From assembly GCA_023853785.1 (NCBI GenBank), contig JAJIRX010000752.1, forward strand, positions 1 to 64,000: a stretch of 64,000 bases of DNA, given 5' to 3'. This DNA comes from Psilocybe azurescens (taxonomy: Eukaryota > Basidiomycota > Agaricomycetes > Agaricales > Agrocybaceae). Below the pieces are notes generated by a model. That model saw only the letters and a program-made list of their open reading frames with translations, was not told the origin of the DNA and made no database searches. Shown one piece after another: positions 21,520-32,299 of the stretch (positions within the stretch are counted from its first letter, which is position 1; each line of letters begins with the position of its first letter). A program made the position numbers and the translations under genes.

Positions 21520-24272
21520 TTATTGAAGAAATCCAATTACTGCATCTTCACTCTCCACCTCTTCCTCCTGAACTTCAGAGACATGCTGACAAGTGAAAAG
21601 TTTTTGGACAATAGTGTCCTCAGTCGTGAATGACATGGGAATAAACTGATAAATAATTAAAATTGATATCACAATGAAAAATTTCTACAGAGTGAGATTG
21701 GCAGCTACAGAAGATGTCAGAATTGCCTCTTTAACAGGCTTAGGAGGTGGAGCCTTTGCAACCCTGCTATCCTTAAGAACACTCTTCATCCTGGATGAAA
21801 TTGATAAATAACTAAAAATAATATAATAGAAAATATTCTTACAGAGTAAGATGTCCTGCTGCTTTTTCAGATGCAGCCCTGGCAGGTTTGCCACTAGATT
21901 TTCTAATAATAAGAATATATTTGAGTACACAGCTATGTTAATTTAGAAAACAAAAAGAAGTAGAAAAATGTGTCGATTAGGCTATACCAGGTGTACTTTA
22001 CCTCCACCCAGGTATTCCATATGGAGTCCACCAACTCCATATAAAAGTGGTGGACTCCACATGGACTCCACCTGGAACATATGTAAATGTTCAAAAATTG
22101 ACTTTGATAGGTGGAGTTCAGGTGGACTCCAAATAATTCCACTTGAGTCCAACTGTAGTCCAGGTGGAGTTCAATTAGAACCCACCTGGACTCCAGATGG
22201 ACTCCAGTTGGAGTTTCAACTTTAACTTCACATAAGATGAAATGGAATCCAGTTGGATTTCAACTGGAATATATTAGTCTTTTAATCTTAGTGGAAATTC
22301 ATGAGCATAATATAATATATTAATAGCTATGTACTACATTATTATTTAGTTGTGAGATCCATCATTGAAACAAAAAAACAAAACAAAAACATAACAGACA
22401 AAAAGCTGGGCAGGAGGGTATGTACTTGGATTAAATGAATGAACAAACATATAAATGTAAAACAAAAACAAAAACAAAAACAAAAACAAAAAAAGTGAAA
22501 AAGAAGTAAAAAATCAAAAAAGGGGGGTGGGAGGGTGATCATATCAGTCGTAGCCCCGCCAAACGTGTTGGTCAAGTCATATGCTCCATCGTTGTTGTGG
22601 CCATGGTACACATCTGCCATATGCATTGTCATCCTTATCCTTGTCTTTGTGGCTGCTGCATCTGTCACATGTGTTGTGGTTGTTGTATGTGGCCCTGTCT
22701 GTTGTGGTTGTTGTACGTGTTGTCATCGTCGTCATGGCCATTGTGCATGCAGCTGTTCGCATCATATGTGTTGCGGTATGTGCCGTGCGCATTGTTATTG
22801 TTGTTGTTGGTACGTGTTGTGCCCGCCATTGTATGTGCTGTCGTTGTACTGTACGTGTTGCAGTACATGCTGTACATACGCAGCGTCGTCATCGGCCTAT
22901 ATCAGAAGGAGAGGGGGTGGTTAGTGGCGGCAGTACGTGGGATTTGCAACTTCACGTGGTGTCGCTGGCCTTGTTTGCGTTGCCTCCCCTTGTTCCGCCT
23001 TGTGCCCCACCCACCTCACTTTACCTCATACCTCAATCCCCACCCCCTCGTTCCCCATTGGTCCGGTGTTGTTGTCGTCATATACAGATCCATTGTTGTT
23101 GTTGTTGTTGTCTTTGTACTGCGTACACATGTACAGTGTCATCACCATCGTACACAGATGCATTATCATTGTGCATGGCCTGGGTTAGTGGTGACGCAAT
23201 GCATGTCAGGTTGGGTTGGCGGGTGCCTGGCTCCAACCAACAACAGCGAGGTGGTGGGGCAAGCATGATGGTGGCAGCAGGGTGGTGGTGGTGGTGGTGG
23301 TCAGAAGGCAAGGTGGGGTGGTCAGAGTAACCAACGGACCAATGTGGCAACAATGAGTCACGCATGTGACATTGTTTAATGCTTGCCGAAAATTGCCGAG
23401 AAATGATCTGAATTGATATGTAGGGCATCAATTTTTGTTAGACAACAAAGCCTTTGTGGCCTAGTCAGTTTATTGCTTGTATTTGGTGTTCTTGGATGCC
23501 CAAGTTCAATTCCTGCTAGTGCATTTTTTTTTACACTATAATAAAATATAATAAAATATAAATAAAATCTGGGGACCTTCCTCCACCTGGAGTCCATTTG
23601 AATCTGGCCCTAAAATTGTGTATTCATGCTGATATACATGATTTATGACTCAAATCCACATGAAATCCATATGGAGAATGTGGAACTCCACATGAAGTTC
23701 CACATGGAGTTCACATGGAGGATGAGTGGATTCTAGCTGGACTCCAGGTGGAGCCTCCACCTCTAAATGGCTGGTACACCTGCCAAAAAAGAGTCACCAA
23801 ACTCCATGTGGACTCCACTAACTCCATGCTGGAGTTGGTGGACTCCACATGGAATACCTGGGTGAGGGTAAAGACCTCTATACCAGCAGACCTCTACAGG
23901 TCATGACATATAGAGACACCCATAGACATGAGATCATAATCTATGCATTTACTGGTTGAAAAATACATACACATTCTCTCTTTTTTACTGCACGTTTCCT
24001 GTCAACAAATTTATTTTAGCAGCAAATTTAGGAATATTTTATTTTTCTCACTTGTTTTGCTTGACTGGCTTACTCTTGATACCAACAGATTCACCTTCAC
24101 CAATCCCACCATCAGTCTCCTCTTCTTCATCCTCAACAGCAACCTTCTTGGTAGGTGGTGCAGCAGAGGCATCAACAGCAGATGCAGCCCTGGCCTGCTT
24201 TCTGGTGCTCCTATGAGTCTTGGGAGGGGAGTTAGGGACAATAGCAGTGTTCTTGAAAGCTTTGGGAGCCAT
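21520..24272 (-). CDS. Small acidic/basic protein gene inside a KDZ-type element
   Basis: Exon 1 (24272 down to about 24057) encodes MAPKAFKNTAIVPNSPPKTH, a basic Ala/Arg stretch and an acidic EDEEEETDGG block. The composition resembles the N-terminus of the KDZ transposase at 14623. A GTGAGA donor follows. Further exons near 21840-21905 (KSSGKPARAASEKAAGHLTL) and 21690-21790 (VLKDSRVAKAPPPKPVKEA) join in frame through GT-AG introns. A last exon ends at 21520; its frame is uncertain (an acidic TTEDTIVQKLF version or a basic one). A 1.9-kb nested element lies within the first intron. I recognise no family. It may be a decayed transposase N-terminus or a cargo/regulatory protein. Confidence 0.4.
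22530..22900 (-). pseudogene. Low-complexity Asn/Asp/Thr/His-rich remnant
   Basis: Minus frames read runs such as TNNNNNNAHGTYRN, NGHDDDDNTYNNHN and HGHNNDGAYDLTN, with stops between. Composition and position (next to an A-rich/G6 tract) match the Asp/Asn-rich exons at 4644-4916 and 25640-25920. It is probably a shared, decaying 5' exon of KDZ-type elements. Confidence 0.4.
23450..23530 (+). other. tRNA-like (box A/box B) segment followed by T9
   Basis: Box-A-like GTGGCCTAGTCAGTTTA and box-B-like AAGTTCAATTCCTGC lie before TAGTGCA and a T9 run. Homologous to 5706-5782 and similarly placed. Downstream ATAATAAAATATAATAAAAT also matches the other copy. No credible acceptor or anticodon stem was found. 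Confidence 0.4.
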
Positions 24273-24539
24273 AGCAAGGAAGCTAGGTCACTAGGATGAG
24301 CTTAGATGGTGGTGGATGAAGAAAGAGATAACAGATCATGCAACTTGTCAAGTTGGGCAGACATTACATAAGCTCTTTCTCACCAGAAACTGCTGTTCTC
24401 AAAAATATTCTAAGTCCAATCTGACAGAAACTTCTGTTTTATGCTAACCCAGACATTCAGAGAGCTTGAAAATAGTATATAACAAAGCTAACTACAACAT
24501 GTATGTATAGAAAAGTAACTACACTACAAAATTGGACAG

Positions 24540-24755
24540 AGTGGGTGTGAAACAGAGGGCAACAGCACTACAAAGGGGATGGGGTGGGTGTGGTATGCAA
24601 AATGGAAGGCAACAGCATGTAAAACAGGGGCAGGTGACAATCCAAAGGGGGATGGGATGGGTGTTGCATGCAAAATGGAGGGTGATGGCAGTCCAAAGGG
24701 GGATGGGGTGGGTGCCATATGTGAAACAGAGGGTAATGGCTGTCTGAGAGGGCAC
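24540..24755. repeat. Minisatellite, about 4 copies of about 60 bp
   Basis: The unit contains AAAGGGGGATGGGGTGGGTG, GCATGCAAAATGGAGGG and TGGCAGTCC. Copies differ at several positions. No gene is associated with it. Confidence 0.65.
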
Positions 24756-25266
24756 AGTGTGCTGTCACATGCAAAACGGGGGGGGGGAAAGATGAAGAGT
24801 GGGAAGAATTGAATCAGCGCCACGGGTTCACAAACATTTGAGTCATGTGACTTTGAACTTGTCACATTGGACCACTCACCCTGTGGACTGAACAAAATAC
24901 AGAATTCTGTTGATAAGGACCATATACACTCAGAAAAATATATCAGTCTATTGACTCTATACTCTCTACTGTGTTCTATGTGTGATATCTCTTTAATTGA
25001 TCTAAGTTCTATTTTTCTAATAATATTTTCTTTTTATTAATACTAACATGAACAACCCTCTGTGCTTGCTGTCCATTGGACTTTCATTGGAATTCCGTTG
25101 GTCTTGTCTGTTGGAATTCCAATGGTCATGTCTGGTGGGATTCCAATGGACTTCCATTGGTCCTGTCCGGTCATTTTCATTGGACTTTGATTGCTGGTTT
25201 GGCATTATTCCAGTGGAAAGTCCACCCGGACAGTCCATTGGACTTGTAGTCTGACCAGACATTCAC

Positions 25267-25990
25267 CAGTACTTTACCATCCCCCACACAGTCCATATGG
25301 AGTCCAGTGGACTTGCCTATATACTGAGTGTAAAGGTAAACAGAGTCCAGTGGACTCCAGTGGATTCCACTGCACTTTAGTAGATCTTATACTATACAGT
25401 GAATATGGACTAGAATAACTGTAGTCCACTGGAGTCCACTGGACTTGATACAGTAAATAAATTCAATCTTAATATAAATTCAGATTAGTGGAATACAGTA
25501 TATTAATAACTATTTAATACATTACTACATATCTACATGCAAGGGCCAAGACAAAAGGAAGAAAAAGCAAATAAAATAAAAAATAAAAAAGGGGGGCAGG
25601 AGCAGTACTTTACCATTGTACGTGTCATCCGTTGGGTTGTCTGTCAGGTCATTGGTACTGCATCCGTATCTGTTGCTGTTGCAGCCACTGTACCCATCCT
25701 TGTCGCTGTTGCAGCCGCAGTCCCCATCCTCATCATTGTTGCAGCTGTCGTCCCTGTCCCTGTCCACGTTCTCGTCCTCGTCCATGTTGTCCCCGTTGTC
25801 CCCATTGCTGTTGCAGCCACCATCCCTGTCCTCGTTGTTGTCACAGCCGTTGTCCCGCGCCCACGCCCTTGTCCCTGTCATCCCTGTCCGTCCTTGTCGC
25901 TGTCGCGAGGGATGAGAGTGGATGAGCTGAACAGACCCAAACACATACAGAGGTATTGTCTCTCTGTTACTTCCAGGCACAGGTTGCAGA
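25267..25990 (-). mobile_element. Truncated KDZ-type element of the same subfamily as 12375-19664
   Basis: It starts CAGTACTTTACCATCCCCC, identical to the outer 19 bp of the complete element's right end. ACACAGTCCATATGGAGTCCAGTGG and the CTATATACTGAGTGTAAA unit follow. It then has an A-rich/G6 tract and a minus-strand Asn/Asp/Gly/Cys-rich region (25640-25920, for example DDSCNNDEDGDCGCNSDKDG). The far end is missing. The candidate left target duplication is ACATTCAC (25259-25266). Confidence 0.6.
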
Positions 25991-26650
25991 ATTGATATTT
26001 TGATGCACTGTGGCAGTATTCAAGCCTGCCTTTAAATGAGATATAATAAATGAGGAGCAATAATTGGACACTTGACAGTCAGATCTCAACAAAATGTATA
26101 CTGCTCAGACCTGCTGATCAGATGCATAATTTTAATAAATTCTAACACTAGAGACTGGCCGTCTAACATAATCTTATGATGAGAATCCTCCTTCTTTCGA
26201 TTTCTGTATGTTAAAAGTCGAGGAGTGATATAAATACTTGACAGCTAAATACTTAGTTGCTTACACAGTTCACAACCCCAGCATTGGGTGAATATAGAAT
26301 TGTTTCAGTAAGAAAATAGGTGTTTAATACAACTCCTGACACGTTGATTGTTTCTCTTTCACTGCTGAAGAAGAAGGATGATGGGATTAATTCTAAAAAT
26401 GTCCATGATTGTATGTACTAGGATCCACAGCTTGCCTACAGTAGGGAAAACAAAAACAGCAAATAATTGGCCAATCAAGAATGTAGAAAAAGAACAAAGA
26501 TCTTAAATAATTGACATGTCAACAGCTTCTTCAATGAGTACCAATCATAGAATGGTTAATACAAATCTAAGGAAAGGAAAACGGAAAAGAAGGGATATTT
26601 GATGTTGGATGGATCCGCTATCATCCGCTATTGTTTTACTGCAATATGCC
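25991..26650. other. No gene seen
   Basis: AT-rich sequence between the transposon region and the membrane-protein gene, without coding pattern or clear repeats. It probably holds the 3' flank of the gene at 26651. Confidence 0.4.
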
Positions 26651-27984
26651 CTAGACTTGATTGTCTCCAGATGTGGCATCCACAATGGACTCCCTTGTCA
26701 GTTCAACCACTGGGGTCAGCTCCACATCATCTGCCTGAACCAAGGCGTTAACATCTCCTCCAGTGGTTTTTCCGCTGCGGCTACTGCCACTCCCTTGCTG
26801 TGATCCAAATTCCAAGTTGCCGGATATGTGAGTGAGTGGGGCTGATGCCATGGAGTTGTTGTTGTTCATAGCAATTCTGGCAACCAGAACTGTTGGTGCC
26901 ATCCCCTACTTCTAGGTTAGAGACTTAGGATATGTATATCAGGATTTGAAGGTACGTACTGAGACAACATTGAGAATTATTTCCACATAATAGTCCGCTT
27001 GGCTCAAGGGAGATCCCAACACAATGGTTGATGGAACAACACCAGTGATGGCGTTGAGGAGGAGTACCATTGAGTAAACTGCAGCTGACTCAATGATCAC
27101 TGTCACAATGTGTTTCAATAATCTCCTGAATGATGCATCGCTGTCTTTGGGAAACAGAATGTATTCTGTACCCAATAATCAATGTTGTAATCACGGTGGT
27201 GCCCAGTGACACAAATATCAGAGCACTTGTGATACTATTGTTTAGAAAAGCATTTGCATCACTGGTTAGCGAACCAAATTTCACATTTAAAACCATTGTT
27301 GCAATAAAGAGACCTGCAATAACATGTCATTACTGGAAATGCTCATGTTGAACTTTCATTCATGGAGCTCACCTAATTCTGTGACTAAAAGTATCAATGA
27401 AGTTGAAATCACCCAGAACGATTGCCCCCAGACATGGTAGCATCTCCATATCTGTCAAGATGTTGATGAGAATTAAGTAATAATCAATGACAGTAACATA
27501 CCAATAGTCCGTCAGAAATAATTAACAAAGAATTCTTTAGAAAGATATTGAGTAACCCCATCCATTCAAGGCCCTGCCCCACCGTCCCCAAAAATATCGA
27601 TTGACATGTGTTTCCATTGGTTACAATTGTCCAATCAATGTAGTACCAGTCTATAATGAAGTTCAAAAAGCATAGAAAATACAGCACAGAAACTGCTGAA
27701 AGAATGATGCGACGATTTGAGTTTGCAGGCTTTTGGATACTGTAGAAAACATCGTTAATGAAGTTTCATTTATTTTCAAGTTGAAGGGCAGAACTCACGG
27801 TAAATGTACATGGTTCCTCCATATACCATAGTGTAAATTCCTGGTGCACGTAAGTTTGTGGTGCTGTTATTCACAGAAGTGGAGGTTTACCCATGAGAAA
27901 ATTAAAAAGCATTGAGCTATTGAGGTTGCCGCTAATCTCATTCTCTTGGACGTTGACTGGGTATGGAATGTCAGGCATAGACAT
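26651..27984 (-). CDS. Polytopic membrane protein, Agaricomycete-type family
   Basis: The start is taken at 27984 (MSMPDIPYPV). Exons continue with LRAPGIYTMVYGGTMYIY, ILSAVSVLYFLCFLNFII, then DGLLIWRCYHVWG across an intron, LFIATMVLNVKFG, SALIFVSLGTTVITTLIIGY, ESAAVYSMVLLLNAI and a final exon beginning GMAPTVLVARIA. The order of about seven hydrophobic segments, the RCYHVWG motif after an extracellular loop and the Ser/Gly-rich cytoplasmic tail ending at 26651 match a common basidiomycete membrane-protein family of unknown function. Introns are about 45-60 bp. Two single-base frame breaks (CC run near 27882 and CCC near 27147) need checking; otherwise it looks intact. It probably resides in the plasma membrane or an endomembrane. 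I assign no substrate. Confidence 0.7.
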
Positions 27985-30900
27985 TGTGTGCTGCTTTGGA
28001 GTTGATAATTTTCTTCCATAGAACACTTTCCTATATATATCAGTTGACTTGTCTTACGCTAATTATCATACTGATTTTCCCACAGAGTTGCCATGGACAT
28101 TGCAACGAATCATCCTGGCACTATCATGATTCAACTTGCTCAGTTCCCTCACCGGAAATATGGTCTTGTCTTCACCGAAATCCTTGGACGACAACTTCCA
28201 TCTATTTATAGTACCTATAGTATGCCCAAGCTCAGCACTCGTGATAGTCAACCTTTAAGACCTCAGCTATCATCAATTCATCCGCCACTCTACATCTCAT
28301 CAGTTTGAGGGAGCATAGATACGGTATCTCATTCACAAGTAGGCAGTCCCCAAATGATCATTGGTCCGCCATCGTTTGTTTCGCTAAACATGTGATAACG
28401 AAAACTTACAACAGCACTCTAATCAACTTAGTCACTTGTACCGGCCCTGATGAAGTAAGGGGATCAGCAGATACCAAGACCGAATTGAGCTGGATATACT
28501 TACAGAGTAAATATAACGGTGCCTATAATAGTATTTTAAGATCATCATGCAGGGATTATACTATGCTCAATATCGAAGCTCTGAGGTGCATCAGATCACT
28601 TCCGTTGGAAGATCCATTTCCGCTGTACGGATATCTCACCATCATTAAGCTGATAGAAACAGGCAGCTGTTGTATGCAAACATCTCAATGAGGCCACAAT
28701 ACTATCGATATAAAATTTAAAGCATGGGCCGTGAGGATTTGGAATGGGACGGGAAGAGCCAGTCAGCCATCATGAAGAGAAACGGTGAGGAAGACATCGA
28801 TGGGTCAAAAGATGGACGAGAAATAATAAGCGTGCGTATAATACAACTTTCATGTGAATGGGGCAGAGAGCGTGAGTGATCCAAGTCGTTTCTATTCCGA
28901 AGCCTGATGATTCATTGAGGTTCATCCACATTAGCGACAGCATCACCTCCGCCTCTCTCACGATCAGATATAGTATTCCTAACATCCCCTGCACCTCCCA
29001 CATCACCCTGATAAATCTGCTCAACCATTATAACTTATTCGACTTGTTTGGGAATGATATATAGACTGTCGTACCAACAATCTAGGCGAGATCATCACCC
29101 ATAACCTTCTTGTTTCACGGTTCTGTTGTAGTTACTTTCTATGTTTCAGGTATGAATAAAACCTGATATAGAGCGAAAATGTTGCAGAGAAGATCAACGA
29201 CTCCCTTATTGGTTTGTGCTTGGATGACCGCAAATAGACAAATGTGGAACTTTACGCGTGTGCTCTGAAAGCAGGTCCATACTCTTCTCAGGGGCCACAT
29301 TAGCCACATTATCGACCGATAAAGGACAGTATGACTACGCAAGAGAAGCTTACTTCATGTCCATATCTGACCTATTTTAAATGAGATGCGGGTGCGGATG
29401 CGGGGTGCGGGTAAGGTTGATGTGTACATGAGATGATTAAGTGAATGATCAAAGGAGACAGGAAAAAAAAGTAATATCAACCTAAGCGTGCTGTAAATGT
29501 TGGATACATCAGCGCCTTTCCTAGAATCACGTCTTTTTACCGTTGCCCCCCTGATACGGGGTCGGCTATGGACACGATGAGGCTCTGCACCACTGTGATG
29601 GGTAATGAACAGTATCGACAAGATAATCATTCCTGGATTATTCCAACGCACACCGTCGTAATAACTCTCACTGATATCGTAATCCGAATCACCAACAGGT
29701 CACCCAATTGTTCTAAATTCATCCTACGACTCAGACATCTCCAGACCGCTATGGAAGGTTATGCTACAATGTATTGAGCTAGTAATCGTAGAGATCCAAG
29801 CTTATCATTAGAGGCTGCAGCTCGAACTCAAATGCATCATTCCGTAACTGCTTTCGCCAACTTACCTCTGCAATGCTTTCTCAGAATTGACGAAGACGAC
29901 AGGCCACCCTTACAATTGAGCGACGAGAAGTGCACATGCGCGTTTGAGGGAAGTGGATTACGGAGATTATATTTTAGCTCTGCAGCTCTGTGAACGAAGA
30001 CAGGTATAAGTACAAGAAACGTATGAGCTGTGGTACAGTGATTATTGTAGACCAACCGTCCCAAAGGTGAAACATAGAAACTGGTCAAGTGGACTCGAGT
30101 ACCCCGTTCCACTTGGAAAAGACATCATCATTTAGAAGTACTGTAATAATTTCAAACATATTCAAGTAGCTAGTCTGCACCACAAACACACAGATGAACC
30201 AACAGAGTTAGCAAACAGAAATCTATAGCAAGACTTGCGGGCATGACTTCGTGCCATGAAGAGACCTGCAAGAAGACATCTCCGCAGAAACAGCTGTGGA
30301 TGGCTGGACTAAGGGGTAGTTCGCTGGAGATACGGATGAGAACTGTGAAGGAAATTGAACACAGAGACGTATATGCGATCCTCTGGACGCTGCACGAACA
30401 AGCAGTGAACTCACACTCGTTTTCCTCTGCCATATACTATCCCTATCTAACTTCATAGTCAATAGATCAGGCTCACTCAGGCATGCTTGATCTTTCAACC
30501 AATCTTTGGTCTCTGATAAATCAAGTTCGCCCCGTCCAGGTCAGGCTTTGTGTCAGCAAGATCCCTCATCGTCTCCAACACACACATACACACACGCACC
30601 CAACCCCCAACCCCTCCAACTGCAATGCTCATCCTCCTCCTTCGAGTAAGACCTAAGGCTGGTTGGATGGGGAATGTTCTGATTCTCAAGCTGAGCCTGC
30701 AGTTCTTCAATGAAAAGCTGGGCAGGATACCCACTCAGGACGGACACAGAGGCCAATAACATGGGGAACTATGGAGGCAGAAGTGAAAAAGTGGACATGG
30801 GTATATGCATGGACAAAGTAGGTCGAGGTATGGAGAAGATAGTGCTCCAGCTCACGCTCGAACCTACCGTCCGTTTCAGGCGCCCTCATTCACCCCCAAT

Positions 30901-32299
30901 TATCCCCCTCACCATCCAGTCCTTATCGCCTTCCAATTTTTTATTGTACCTCCGTCCGCCGTCATTTTACTCTCCAAGTGCCTAACAATGCTGCTCTGCA
31001 CATCTGCAAGCCAGGTCTGCAAGTCTTGTATGAGTGATACCGGAAAAGGGGGTCTATCTGCGGAGGTGGAAACAGAGGCTCGGGACGAGGCGGGTACAAG
31101 GCGGGAGCAAGATACTGTAGGCAGGGGTGGAAGAGGTAGGTGTGAGTCCGGCTATGGGTGTGGATGATGATGTGAAAGCAGATGAGAAGATGGTAGGAGT
31201 TCTGACGTAGACTAACGAGACGATGTCGATGCTATTCATGGAGTAAATGACGACATAATTAAACCTCCAAAAGGTCGATGTATGCGCCTCAACATCATTT
31301 AAAGATGAGAATACAACGCACCAAAACTTGTTCGATTATATAATAAATCTCACTGATCAATTCATCAAAATATCCAGCTCTCCCCTGTCGTGTCTTCCTC
31401 TAAACCACTTCCCCTTTTTTCAGCCTGTTCAGAATGATGTTGCTCACGCTCGTCTGGAGACACCGAGGCGGGCGAAAGAATACCCGGTCACTACTTCAGT
31501 GCTTCTGAGACCTCGGAAGCACTGGTTTCAACTCATCCACCTCGCCTCTTAAGTGATAAAAACTCAGCCGACCATTGGCTGATGTTAAACATGAGATCTG
31601 AGAGGGAGTAAGCGAGTGCTGCTAGGAGAATCAAAGACCGAACGTGCTCGTATCTCAACACGGTTCAGGCTCCGTTTGAATTTGACATCACGACCGCTCG
31701 ACTTCAATTACCAGGAATAACAAAAATTGAAGAAATTATATCAACTTTCCCTTTAGCCAAAATAACGTAGCTACATAAATCTCGACGGATCAACTTAAGC
31801 CATCGTAATTTCGGAAGCATAGGGCTCTATCTCATGGCTGACAGCTATACAATCGCCTCCTAGAATCAAGTTAAAAAATTGTAATATCATTATCATCCGA
31901 AGGACATTGGATTTGATAAGTTTTTGCCTTAGATGGCGTGCTATACTCGGAGTGTCGGTGACTCTACAGACAAATGTAATATTCAATAAATAATGAGAAA
32001 ATTGGGATAAATGCTTTCATACAGTAAAATGATGTTGCAAGAGGTGTAGCCGCATGAGGCTTGGATCAAACCCTCCTGTCCTATTTCTCTCCTCGATGCC
32101 CATCCTCTTGTCCGTACACACAGCATCGAATATTGTTCCGCAAAACTGTATCACATCCCGCCCTGGCTTCACCCACTCCGTCTGAAGTACTATTCATGAA
32201 AAGAGTCGGTGTGTTCCTCGATTGAGACTACAGACCATTAGGATCCACAGTGGGATGGTCAAGGTCACTGTGGTGGATACGGCGAGCGTGGTGGGCAAT
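27985..32299. other. No convincing gene in 4.3 kb
   Basis: Several open frames of 60-130 codons exist on both strands (for example plus 28305-28691 and minus 30170-30498) but none has recognisable motifs or a consistent exon chain. Composition is more balanced than in the transposon region and splice-like signals occur. Eroded host genes or unrecognised short-exon genes are possible. Confidence 0.3.

Larger units (their letters stand above)
21990..23877 (-). mobile_element. Short non-autonomous KDZ-type element with perfect 8-bp duplication
   Basis: The left end is GGTGTACTTTACCTCCACCC. The complement of the right end is AGGTCTTTACCCTCACCC, and both continue as AGGTATTCCAT(A/G)TGGAGTCCACC. 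CTATACCA flanks both sides (21982-21989, 23878-23885). Inside are decamers of the TCCACCTGGA type, an A-rich CAAAAACAAAAAC tract (22450-22495), GGGGGG, a minus-strand His/Thr/Asn/Asp-rich region (22550-22900) and a tRNA-like segment before the right subterminal array. No transposase is present. Confidence 0.85.
21170..25262 (-). mobile_element. KDZ-type element carrying a small gene, right end uncertain
   Basis: The left terminus GTGTACTTTGCAGTGCCCCCATA (about 21171) matches the family end, and TCCATTGGAC/TCCAACAGAC-like decamers follow at 21190-21500. A related array lies at 25075-25250. Between them lies a minus-strand small gene and no transposase, so it looks non-autonomous. The right terminus is not visible because another element fragment begins at 25267. 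It interrupts the gypsy integrase. Confidence 0.5.

Noticed and set aside
22535..23330. Long Val/Cys-rich plus-strand frames
   Set aside because: Antisense of Asn/Asp/Thr-rich GTT/GTC repeats; no start context or domain, and the minus strand matches the recurring transposon module better.
23450..23530. Functional tRNA gene
   Set aside because: Box A/B-like motifs are present but there are no paired acceptor and anticodon stems.
25537..25995. 152-codon Val/Pro-rich plus-strand frame
   Set aside because: Shadow of the Asp/Asn-rich minus-strand frame in a transposon fragment.
28305..28691. 128-codon plus-strand frame
   Set aside because: No motif, no compositional bias and no neighbouring exons; could be chance.
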